Positions 13,366 to 21,461 of a DNA stretch of 64,000 nucleotides are shown in pieces. Each line of letters starts with the position of its first letter. Within the stretch, counting starts at the first letter, position 1. The notes beneath the pieces are model-generated. The model saw only the letters and a program-made list of their open reading frames with translations. It had not been told where the DNA came from and did not search any database. The stretch comes from Eretmocerus hayati (taxonomy: Eukaryota; Arthropoda; Insecta; Hymenoptera; Aphelinidae). The stretch covers positions 180,589,021-180,653,020 of the forward strand of contig CM056741.1 in the NCBI GenBank assembly GCA_029851415.1. Reading direction: 5' to 3'. The translations under genes were made by a program, and so were the position numbers.

Positions 13366-13702
13366 ATATATACATCGACGGTGAATTTTAGTGTCCGCGA
13401 ACGGTCAACATCTTAAAATCCTCCAAGTTCACCCGGGCTCTGGTACCCAGTCGCAAGGCCGGTGAACTTTCCCAAGCTTCCTTTCCTCATAGAAGACGAT
13501 CAGACTTAGGTTCGAGAGGCACTCCTCGGCACCCGGGGAACTGTTCTGCTCAGATCAGTCTGGTTTTGTCTTTTCCCGTCTCACCCTATCGCAGCCCATC
13601 CTCGACAATCAACAAGACATCGAACCGGAATTTTGCGCCCCGAGTTGATGCGCCCAACTCGAAATACTGTGTTCACGACTACGGCATTTTAATGTCACAG
13701 CT

Positions 13703-13720
13703 TGGAGGCCCCGGGGGGAT
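13703..13720 (+). other. Primer binding site (candidate)
   Basis: Three bases after the LTR, TGGAGGCCCCGGGGGGATT reads as the complement of a tRNA 3' end. TGG pairs with CCA, then come one discriminator base, seven acceptor-stem bases, a G-rich five-base T-stem and ATT of the T-loop. The layout fits, but I cannot assign the tRNA. Confidence 0.6.
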
Positions 13721-14327
13721 TAACAGTAACGCGATTTCCTGTCGATGTCAAATTGATTGTCATCCTGTCCTCCTAATATCGAACGCTATCAGGTTATTGG
13801 AGTATGAATGAAAAAAAAAAAAAAAAATCAGTTCAGTCAAAAATTGTGGAAAATTCTGATGCTAAAGCTAACTTCTATATTGTATTCGATTGTCAAGTCT
13901 GTTTATTGATGAAATTGTTGATAACAATTCTGTCGAGATCTGGATAATTAATTTTTGAATTAATCAATTGAGAAACAATCATCATCTGAAGAAATCTGTG
14001 AGAATCCAGTTACATATGAACGAAAATTCTGACTCGGATAAAATTTATTGAACACTCATGATTAGTTTGCAAAACTGTCAAGAGAATTTTTCATACCCAA
14101 ATAATTTGCATATCGAATCATTGATTCACATATGCATACTTGCACATACTGAGTCTATGGAATCTAAATAATGGATCCACTCCTTTGAATCATATCAGTG
14201 CGATATCTCGCTGCCCTTTTCAATCAACTAATCAAGTCCAATTTCAATCGAATTAATCGACCACTCGATCACCCATACAATTACGTAGTCACTGGCTAAT
14301 TTTCATAAAATTCGTTTCTTTGCACAG
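13721..14327 (+). other. Untranslated leader ending in a 3' splice site
   Basis: No coding region. The end has a branch-point-like CTAAT (14296-14300), a pyrimidine-rich TTCGTTTCTTTGCACAG tract, and AG at 14326-14327. An AUG at 13692 straddling the LTR end opens a 39-codon upstream frame that would hinder translation of unspliced RNA. Both facts favour splicing for downstream frames. Confidence 0.5.
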
Positions 14328-14839
14328 TGGAACTTGGAAAAAACGAGGCTATTGGTATCGTTTCGCCACCGTTGCCGGAAAATTTAACGACCGAGTCCCC
14401 ATCTGTTGGTGAAAACCCGAAACTACCTCGCCGAACAAAGTACGGAAAAAAGCATAAGCTCGCGCTTCGTCGCAAATTACAAAAACGCAAAGCCGAGAAT
14501 GGTGAAGAGTGGCTCCCTATAGAGGAATATAGGGCTCGGAAGAAGTACCCCAACCTAAAATTAGACGAAATTGTCGAGATACCCAAAAAGAAGATTTGCC
14601 TTGATTGCAGGGGTAACACGCAGTTTTATTGTCCGTCTTGCCCTAGCATCAAAAGAGAGACAATTGTTGTGCAACCAATTGTCCTCGATCCTGACAATTT
14701 GAAGATTATTAAACCTCTGAGTCTGGATGAAAAAATAGATAAATTCTTCAAGAAATATTGTAAAATATGTCAATATAGACCAGTCCAACGTTGTCGCCAA
14801 TGCTTTCTGCTGAACAATAAATTTAATGTCAAGAAGTGA
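14328..14839 (+). CDS. ORF0: small basic zinc-binding accessory protein
   Basis: The frame has about 170 codons ending at 14839 and contains no internal ATG. It opens only after a strong 3' splice site at 14327. If the LTR donor at 13360 is joined to it, ...AATAAAA meets TGGAACTT and makes AAAATGG, a start codon in an excellent context, giving MELGKNEAIG at the N terminus. The protein has a Lys/Arg-rich middle (RRTKYGKKHKLALRRKLQKR, residues ~35-54). Its C-terminal half holds four C-x2-C pairs (CLDC, CPSC, CKIC, CRQC), suggesting two zinc-binding modules. I know of no gypsy-class standard protein at this position. A nucleic-acid-binding or regulatory role is inference. Confidence 0.6.
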
Positions 14840-15131
14840 ACTTGATTGTCTGAATAATTGTATCCCTAGATTCTAGGAATATATTTATCTTGGTAATGAA
14901 TTTTGGAAAAGCATGGAACCTCGTACGTTTGCACTGAAAGTCTCAAAGGTCGAAGATAAAATCAGCATTCATGATGAATTTGAATTTGAAATATATCTAA
15001 ACTCGATTTCACAAGATATCGCTTTCATCTATGTTGACGATCTCATATTTTGATGAAGACATCCTTGATCAGACCTGAAATCATCACGCGATAACGCGCC
15101 CAGTTAACGTTCCTTGATTGATTCGACTCAC
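14840..15131 (+). other. ORF0-gag spacer
   Basis: No frame of note. A possible splice acceptor CATCCTTGATCAG ends at 15072. After it the first AUG is the gag start at 15132, so gag could also be served by a spliced mRNA. The pyrimidine tract is weak and this is uncertain. Confidence 0.35.
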
Positions 15132-16919
15132 ATGAGTGACGGTAAAATTACAAGAGGGAAGGCCCGCGCCGATCAAGAATTACGCAACGAAGTTGACGCC
15201 CACATACCCTTTGATCTTCGCCCTGAAAATCGAGACGGAATTGATCCTTTGAGACCTCGCCGCGACTTACCGAGAACGCCACCACCTCGACCACAAGCCC
15301 AATTAACCGATTCCTCGAGTAGTGAATCTAACTCTTCCGATTCTGATAAAACGGTTAGACCGCTTCGTCCGGGTGACTTAGCTTCGAACTCTGATAGTCC
15401 TAACCCAAGTAGAAGTCCAAGTCCTTTGGAAGAACTAAGAGACCTTGTAAACGACTTAGTCATGGCGGTCCCTCAAACGATCACTGTAGCTGACGCACTA
15501 AAAATCGTGCCCTGTTTCGATGGAAAGAATATGGCATTGAACAAATTCATATCCAGCTGCGAGAAAGCTCGAGATATGGTCGGCGAGATAAATGAAGCAA
15601 ACCTCGTGAAATTTCTTGAACGAAAACTCATCGGAGAAGCCGCGACGGCGCTGAATGATGAAGAATTTGAGACTGTCGAACAGCTGGCGAACCACCTCAG
15701 AGACTTTTACCGCCCTGTCCAATCCTATTTGGAAATGCTCGGAGAGCTAAATGCAACCGTACAGCGAAGTAATGAGGACGTCCTCTCTTTCGCCAACAGA
15801 TTACGTGACCTCGCTCAGAGAGTTATAGAAGCAAAACGCGCTGAGTCAGGCGCTATTGAAGATTCATTCAAAAATGATATGAAAAATACCATCATCACTT
15901 GCTTCAAAAAGGGCTTGAAACCGGAAATCGAAATGAGGCTTAAAGATTCAGAAAGTATAGATGACATTGTTACTGCTGCTAGAAAAGTAGAGAAATTCTT
16001 ATTTTCGAGATCTGAACTCCATGACGGTACGAGAAGATTTGAAAGTACCGAACAAAAGGGTCCGAGTGCTACCCCATTGACATGCCAGTTATGCAACAAT
16101 AAAGGTCACAGTGCTGCTGACTGCAATTCCGTCAAATCATGCACCATTTGCGGTAAAAACAATCACACTGCAGAGAAATGTCTGAAAAGAATCAATAATG
16201 TTGCAGTTCCGCCAGTTTCCTGTCAAATCTGTAATCGCAATGGCCATATCGCTAAAAACTGCCCTAGACTCCTGACTTGTCAAATTTGCAAACGATCGGG
16301 GCATACTGCAGTTCAGTGCAGGGTAGCATCAGCTGCTGTGATTGGAACTCAATGTCAAATTTGCGGAAACGGGAATCATTCAGCTCTTCAGTGCCACTTC
16401 CGCGATTGCACAAAACTTGTGAACCATCAGACACCAATGGCACACATATCTGAGCAATGTCAACTCTGCCATGGTTTCGACCACACTGCTCCACAATGTA
16501 ATCGTCTGTTTCCACCTGTGTCTCGTGTGATATGCCAGGTCTGTAACAAGCCCGGACATTCAGCAAACTCTTGTCGCTCACTGAATCCTACAGCACCAAA
16601 TTTAATACGACAGCTCGACGCGCGCGCTCAGATGTTATGTCAAATTTGCGGAAAGATAGGCCATACTGCTGCGAGATGCTATCGACTCAATCCGGGCAGT
16701 AATAACGTTGTTGCTGCTGATGAATGCTTCTACTGTAAGGAGAAGGGTCACGTGATTGCCGATTGCAAAAAGAGAGCCTACAATAATGCTAAGAAACAGG
16801 GAAACGAATCGCGTCTCCCGAGTCAGAGCGCAACACAGGAGACGGCCCAGGACAAACCGCGCTCATCGGATACTCGCTCAGTGAACAGCCTACTGTGCGA
16901 ATTGCTTCCGTTAGATTGA
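15132..16919 (+). CDS. gag: gag polyprotein with nine CCHC zinc knuckles
   Basis: The first ATG of the open frame is at 15132 (MSDGKITRGK), giving 595 residues. The N-terminal ~130 residues are acidic/Ser/Pro-rich. Residues ~133-235 read like the retrotransposon Gag capsid domain (LERKLIGEAATALNDEEF, then L..FYRPVQSY..LGEL). Residues ~318-545 carry nine C-x2-C-x4-H-x4-C knuckles, from CQLCNNKGHSAADC to CFYCKEKGHVIADC. One or two is usual for this class, so the nucleocapsid has been greatly expanded by repeat duplication. A tenth segment near 16400 keeps a C but has lost the rest. Gag would form the particle and bind genomic RNA. The last 127 nt overlap the open pol frame and hold the frameshift signal. 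Confidence 0.93.
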   Translation: MSDGKITRGKARADQELRNEVDAHIPFDLRPENRDGIDPLRPRRDLPRTPPPRPQAQLTDSSSSESNSSDSDKTVRPLRPGDLASNSDSPNPSRSPSPLEELRDLVNDLVMAVPQTITVADALKIVPCFDGKNMALNKFISSCEKARDMVGEINEANLVKFLERKLIGEAATALNDEEFETVEQLANHLRDFYRPVQSYLEMLGELNATVQRSNEDVLSFANRLRDLAQRVIEAKRAESGAIEDSFKNDMKNTIITCFKKGLKPEIEMRLKDSESIDDIVTAARKVEKFLFSRSELHDGTRRFESTEQKGPSATPLTCQLCNNKGHSAADCNSVKSCTICGKNNHTAEKCLKRINNVAVPPVSCQICNRNGHIAKNCPRLLTCQICKRSGHTAVQCRVASAAVIGTQCQICGNGNHSALQCHFRDCTKLVNHQTPMAHISEQCQLCHGFDHTAPQCNRLFPPVSRVICQVCNKPGHSANSCRSLNPTAPNLIRQLDARAQMLCQICGKIGHTAARCYRLNPGSNNVVAADECFYCKEKGHVIADCKKRAYNNAKKQGNESRLPSQSATQETAQDKPRSSDTRSVNSLLCELLPLD

Positions 16920-19900
16920 AAAATTCTACGAAATTCATACCCTTCATCAATATTACCGTCTCAGCTAACCGCGATGCTCTCGAGATAATGTTGGACACTG
17001 GATCCGAGATAAATATACTCCGAATAGATGCACTTCCAAATCGCAATATCATTAATGCAAATAAGATCTGTCTGATGAGAGGATTCGGTGCTGATTGCGT
17101 TCCTACGCTGGGTGCCGTTCGTATGAAAGTGATGAATCAATATTCCGAGTTCCATATTGTTCCTGAAACATTTCCAATACCTTTCGAAGGAATATTGGGC
17201 ATGGACTTCTTCAATCAACGGAATGCAGAGATAAATTTTAAATATAACTACTTGCTTATCGATGATGAGCCAATTCCTATCCAAAATAGAGTCAATCCAT
17301 TCTTCGACGTTGCATGCGCTAGAATCGCTAACATCTCTCGTGAAAAAGGAACAATTTTACCGTACATTGAAGTGACAAATCCGCCCACACGTTCAACGGA
17401 AAAGTTTATGATTGATTCTGGTGCAGAATCGAGTATGATCAAACAAAGTATGCTCCCTGCTGATGCTCATATTTTTGAAAACGGGGACATTGTTATTAAA
17501 GGAATTGGTGAAGGATTCCTACCTACACTCGGCATAGTAGAAGCAACACTTCTGGGAGTGGACACCCGCTTCCTTGTCATATCAGACGAATTTGACCTTC
17601 CAGCTGTTGGTATCATAGGTGCTGAATTTTTGACTAAAGCCGGAGCCATATTGGATTTTGGACAGAAAATTATGAAAATCGGTAACTTTGTTCAATCTAT
17701 CACGTCTCTGTGTGTAAATTCTGCTGATCTTCCTTTTGAGAGACCTATCGCAGGTGTAGCTTCTGTGAAAATCCCATCAAACTCTGTCCTTGCTCAACCT
17801 CGTGGAGAGATTCAGTCGACGTCGAGTGATGATTCGGGATGTTCAGACTCGGACGCTGAAGAAACAACCCCATCTACGACAGAAAACGATTCGTCTTCTG
17901 ATCCATTCGAAAATGATAGCGCCGGCACATACCACTCTTTCAATACTTCATTGTATCAGTTGTCGACAGAACTGGGTATAGAAGCTATAAGCCCAGAAAT
18001 AGATGAGACTCGCTTTTTGGATGAGATTGAAATCAGTGACATTCAGTATTTATATCACGGAAGAGCAAGTTCCCTCCTAGACTCGGTTAATCTCGACCAT
18101 CTTGTCGAGGAAGAACAAGAATTCGTACAAGAATTAATTTGTGGAAACGATGATATCTTTTATATACCCGGTGACCCACTCCCGTGTACCGATTTAGTTG
18201 TGGCTCGCATAGATACTGGCAACGCTGATCCTGTAAATTGCAAACAATATAAATTCCCACATGCCCTTACAGAGGAGATCAATCGTCAAGTCCAAGAGCT
18301 GAAAGATTTGGGCGTTGTTGAGCCTTCAAAATCTCCATACAATTCACCCATTTGGATAGTCAAAAAGAAACCAGGCCCTGACGGAAAGCCTCGTTGGCGT
18401 CTTGTAGTCGATTTTCGCAAATTGAATGAGATTACAGTTAGCGACGGGTATCCTTTTCCCGATATTACCCAAATTTTCGACCGAGCAGGCGGAGCGGTGT
18501 ATTTCACGACCTTTGACCTGGCCCAAGGCTTTTATCAGATACCCATGGACCCCAGAGATAAGGAGAAAACTGCGTTCAGCAGCCCAGCTGGTCACTTCCA
18601 TTTTACAAGATGTCCGTTCGGGGCCAAGAATAGTCCCGCTATTTTTCAAAGATTTATCGATAATTTGATTCACGGCTTAGAAAACGTTTACGGGTACGTC
18701 GACGATATTGTGGTCTTTTCTAAGACTCTGAAAGAGCACAAAGAAAGCATTCTCAAACTTTTCGCTAGGCTACGCGAAGCAGGTGTCAAATTACAGCTAA
18801 GCAAGTGTGAATTTCTCAAACGCGAAGTCATATACCTTGGTCACAAGCTGAGTGCTGAAGGACTCAGGCCAGACCCTAAAAAAATTGAAGCAGTAGAACG
18901 CTTCCCCAGGCCAAAAACCGTTAAAAACGTTCGACAGTTCCTTGGTTTGGCCGGCTATTACAGACGATTCATAGAGAACTTCGCAGGCATTGCTAAGCCA
19001 CTCACGAAACTTCTCATGAAAGATGTGAATTTCGATTGGTCAGATAAAGCCGAACAAGCTTTCCAGAAGCTCAAACATAAGCTATGCACAGCTCCAGTGT
19101 TAGCTTACCCAGATCTCTCGCTGAATCATTACAATATCACTTGTGACTCATCAAATTATGCTATATCCGGGATTTTGTCGCAAGGTGAGTGGGGCAAAGA
19201 TCACCCCATCGCTTACACCAGCCGAGTCCTTCGTGGAGGAGAACTGAACCTAGAAATTTATGAGAAAGAGGCTCTTGCAATCCTGCACTCTTTCAAAACT
19301 TTCAGAACTTATGTGTACGGACGTAAAGTGGACGTTTACACTGACAATGAAGCCCTGAAATATTTCAAGACAGCTAATTTGAACCCACGTATGATGAAAA
19401 TGCGATTCAAGCTATCCTGTTATGATTACACTATAAATCATAAGAGTAGTAAAGCTAACGCTGCGGCTGATGCCTTGTCACGGAACCCAGCCGAGACCCT
19501 CGACGTGAACGTAACCACGCGCGCTCAGAAAAATACTTTAGGAACATCTCAAAACCTACAATCAAATCCGAACAAAAAAATCGTTCAGAAAAATGCAAAC
19601 AAACAAACTCACGCGGATAAACCGAAACGTGGTCGTCCGAAGAAAGATAAACCCGCAGAAATGCAACAGATTTCTCAGAATAAGCGCAAGACGCGAAAAA
19701 AGGAACCGAATTATGTCGAAAGTGACATAGAGACTGACTTTGAACCGATGGCTATCCCACAGCCTCCCCCACGACCCAAAAAACCGCCAGATCCTGACCA
19801 AATTTCATTAGCTGACTCAATAGACTACAGTGAAAAAGATTTTGATAACGAATCACTAGACCAAGATGATATCTCTCATGAACAAATCGATACCAATACC

Positions 19901-21430
19901 TTCGTCACGATTCCTGAACTAATTCAATGTCGACCAGGCAATGTCATGTATTTTGTCGATTCTTCTGGAACTCCATGCGATGAAGGCGCGAGAGCATTGA
20001 AAGAATCAAACAGACTCCCAGCTATTGAGTCACTAGAACTAGCAGAAGTCAGTCTAACGCCTCGAAGACGGAACCAACACTTTTATGGTTTATGCATAGG
20101 ATCGGGCGAAGTTGAATCACTGGAAATAATCAAAACAAGAATTTACGACACATTATGTCTCTTGAAGAACTTATTATTGAAACACAAACAAGAACAAATC
20201 AGTGTAGCAGAAAGCCAAGAAATCTTGAGCATACCCTGGTCTGATATTAAAGAACTCTTCGAACTTGTATTTATCAATACTGGTATCAAGCTGATAATTT
20301 GCACAGGTAAATTGAAATTTGTCCCACCTGAAAAACGCAATGAAGTTTTCAAAGAACTGCACGATTCTCCGATAGGTGGTCATAGAGGTGTATCAAAAAC
20401 TTATCAACGCGTGAGGCGCGAATATTACTGGGAAAATATGAAAGAGGATATTCAACGTCGAGTTCAACAGTGTCTCGAATGCCAGTTAAAAAAGTTAGTG
20501 CGTCTAAAAACTCGCCAGCCCATGATCATCACGGATACTCCTGGTATTCCATTCGAAAAAGTAGCCCTCGATGTTGTCGGTCCTTTAAAAAAATCACGAT
20601 CCGGATTTGAATATATCTTGACCATGCAAGACTGCTTTTCAAAATTTTGCCTAGCCGTTCCACTAGAAAACACGCTAGCCTCATCTGTAGCTGATGCTTT
20701 CGTCAAAAAACTGATTTGCGTTTTCGGATGTCCCAAGATTATCCTGACAGATCAAGGACAAAATTTCATGAGCAGTCTCATGAGACGAGTAGCTCAAAGA
20801 TTTCGAATCAGAAGGTTAAGGACAACCGCGTATAGACCGCAAGGAAATGCTTCTTTGGAACGATCACATCACAGTTTGGCAGAGTTCCTTAAAATGTATA
20901 CTGATGCTGACAATGATTGGTCTTCTTTCCTTGATTTAGCCATCTTGAATTGGAATAGCTCAGTCAGCGAGAGTACTAAATTCACTCCGTTCGAAATCGT
21001 GTTTGGACGATTACCGAGACTTCCGTCGAGTAACCCCCTCCGCGAAAATGACTTACTACCAACTTATCAAGGATACGTTCAAGATCTGGTAACAAGATTG
21101 AATGGTATACAAAAAATGGCTTATGATAACCTTGTCTTGTCCAAGTTCCGCTCCAAAAAATATTTTGATAGGAAACTAACGCCAGTTAATTTCAAAGTTG
21201 GTGACTACGCTTTCCTCTTATCCGGTCCTAAACCCGGGAAGTTCGACAATCAATATTCAGGACCATTCAAGATCCTAGAAGTCATGGACAAAAATAATAT
21301 AAGACTTCAAACCAAAAAGGGTAGCAAGATAGTCCACGCCAACAGACTGAGAATCTCACATATCAATGACGAATCGAAGCAGAACAAAAACAAGAAACTT
21401 CGTTCACAAATGGATCATGAGAACAAATAA
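16793..21430 (+). CDS. pol: pol polyprotein: PR-PR-RT-RNase H-AT-hook-integrase
   Basis: Open from 16793 to the stop ending at 21430, made as Gag-Pol by the -1 shift at 16799. Residues are counted from the codon at 16895. Two retropepsin-like units lie in tandem: DTGSE at 34-38 with GILGMDFF near 99, and DSGAE at 174-178 with GIIGAEFL near 239; both contain PTLG. RT has YVDD at 601-604. RNase H shows D751, then EKEALAIL and TDNEAL. A long charged linker follows with KRGRPKK (~911), an AT-hook core. Integrase has an H-H-C-C zinc module (HDSPIGGHRG..CLECQ), the triad D1226, D1286, E1322 with 35 residues between the last two, and a C-terminal GPF module (YSGPFKILEV). No chromodomain is seen. All catalytic residues are present, so the enzyme set looks functional. 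The last 65 nt overlap the open env frame. Confidence 0.95.
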   Translation, partial: ETGKRIASPESERNTGDGPGQTALIGYSLSEQPTVRIASVRLKNSTKFIPFINITVSANRDALEIMLDTGSEINILRIDALPNRNIINANKICLMRGFGADCVPTLGAVRMKVMNQYSEFHIVPETFPIPFEGILGMDFFNQRNAEINFKYNYLLIDDEPIPIQNRVNPFFDVACARIANISREKGTILPYIEVTNPPTRSTEKFMIDSGAESSMIKQSMLPADAHIFENGDIVIKGIGEGFLPTLGIVEATLLGVDTRFLVISDEFDLPAVGIIGAEFLTKAGAILDFGQKIMKIGNFVQSITSLCVNSADLPFERPIAGVASVKIPSNSVLAQPRGEIQSTSSDDSGCSDSDAEETTPSTTENDSSSDPFENDSAGTYHSFNTSLYQLSTELGIEAISPEIDETRFLDEIEISDIQYLYHGRASSLLDSVNLDHLVEEEQEFVQELICGNDDIFYIPGDPLPCTDLVVARIDTGNADPVNCKQYKFPHALTEEINRQVQELKDLGVVEPSKSPYNSPIWIVKKKPGPDGKPRWRLVVDFRKLNEITVSDGYPFPDITQIFDRAGGAVYFTTFDLAQGFYQIPMDPRDKEKTAFSSPAGHFHFTRCPFGAKNSPAIFQRFIDNLIHGLENVYGYVDDIVVFSKTLKEHKESILKLFARLREAGVKLQLSKCEFLKREVIYLGHKLSAEGLRPDPKKIEAVERFPRPKTVKNVRQFLGLAGYYRRFIENFAGIAKPLTKLLMKDVNFDWSDKAEQAFQKLKHKLCTAPVLAYPDLSLNHYNITCDSSNYAISGILSQGEWGKDHPIAYTSRVLRGGELNLEIYEKEALAILHSFKTFRTYVYGRKVDVYTDNEALKYFKTANLNPRMMKMRFKLSCYDYTINHKSSKANAAADALSRNPAETLDVNVTTRAQKNTLGTSQNLQSNPNKKIVQKNANKQTHADKPKRGRPKKDKPAEMQQISQNKRKTRKKEPNYVESDIETDFEPMAIPQPPPRPKKPPDPDQISLADSIDYSEKDFDNESLDQDDISHEQIDTNTFVTIPELIQCRPGNVMYFVDSSGTPCDEGARALKESNRLPAIESLELAEVSLTPRRRNQHFYGLCIGSGEVESLEIIKTRIYDTLCLLKNLLLKHKQEQISVAESQEILSIPWSDIKELFELVFINTGIKLIICTGKLKFVPPEKRNEVFKELHDSPIGGHRGVSKTYQRVRREYYWENMKEDIQRRVQQCLECQLKKLVRLKTRQPMIITDTPGIPFEKVALDVVGPLKKSRSGFEYILTMQDCFSKFCLAVPLENTLASSVADAFVKKLICVFGCPKIILTDQGQNFMSSLMRRVAQRFRIRRLRTTAYRPQGNASLERSHHSLAEFLKMYTDADNDWSSFLDLAILNWNSSVSESTKFTPFEIVFGRLPRLPSSNPLRENDLLPTYQGYVQDLVTRLNGIQKMAYDNLVLSKFRSKKYFDRKLTPVNFKVGDYAFLLSGPKPGKFDNQYSGPFKILEVMDKNNIRLQTKKGSKIVHANRLRISHINDESKQNKNKKLRSQMDHENK
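16799..16864 (+). other. -1 ribosomal frameshift site with predicted pseudoknot
   Basis: G GGA AAC (16799-16805) lies in gag frame as a canonical X XXY YYZ slippery heptamer. It sits directly after the last pol-frame stop (TAA at 16790-16792). A 6-nt spacer leads to a perfect 7-bp stem: CGTCTCC (16812-16818) with GGAGACG (16838-16844). Its 19-nt loop contains GAGCGC (16826-16831), which is complementary to GCGCTC (16859-16864), so an H-type pseudoknot can form. Pol is in the -1 frame relative to gag, as this signal requires. Confidence 0.85.
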
Positions 21431-21461
21431 TAATATTTTTGGTCTGTTCACAGAGTTAACC
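21431..21461 (+). promoter_or_regulatory. 3' splice site for env mRNA
   Basis: Just after the pol stop, a tract TATTTTTGGTCTGTTCACAG ends with AG at 21452-21453. The new exon begins AGTTAACC and its first AUG is at 21462 in env frame. Joined to the LTR donor, whose exon lacks AUGs, this would give a subgenomic env message like those of retroviruses and gypsy. Confidence 0.65.

Larger units (their letters stand above)
11884..13699 (+). repeat. 5' LTR (1816 bp)
   Basis: It begins TGTGACGTCC and ends AATGTCACA, giving a perfect 6-bp terminal inverted repeat TGTGAC/GTCACA. U3 is about 1.3 kb and mostly AT-rich. The promoter is at 13156, R runs from roughly 13190 to about 13385, and U5 is the remainder. 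The open frames on the minus strand near 11850-12227 recur at 23695-24124 only because the LTR is duplicated. Confidence 0.95.

Noticed and set aside
13566..13811. 81-codon frame across the 5' LTR end and PBS
   Set aside because: It spans the PBS and has no protein-like features; at most its internal AUG at 13692 is an upstream frame.
21366..21461. 32-residue N-terminal extension of env from ATG 21366
   Set aside because: It overlaps pol, is basic, and would place the signal peptide internally; the acceptor at 21453 makes ATG 21462 the better start.
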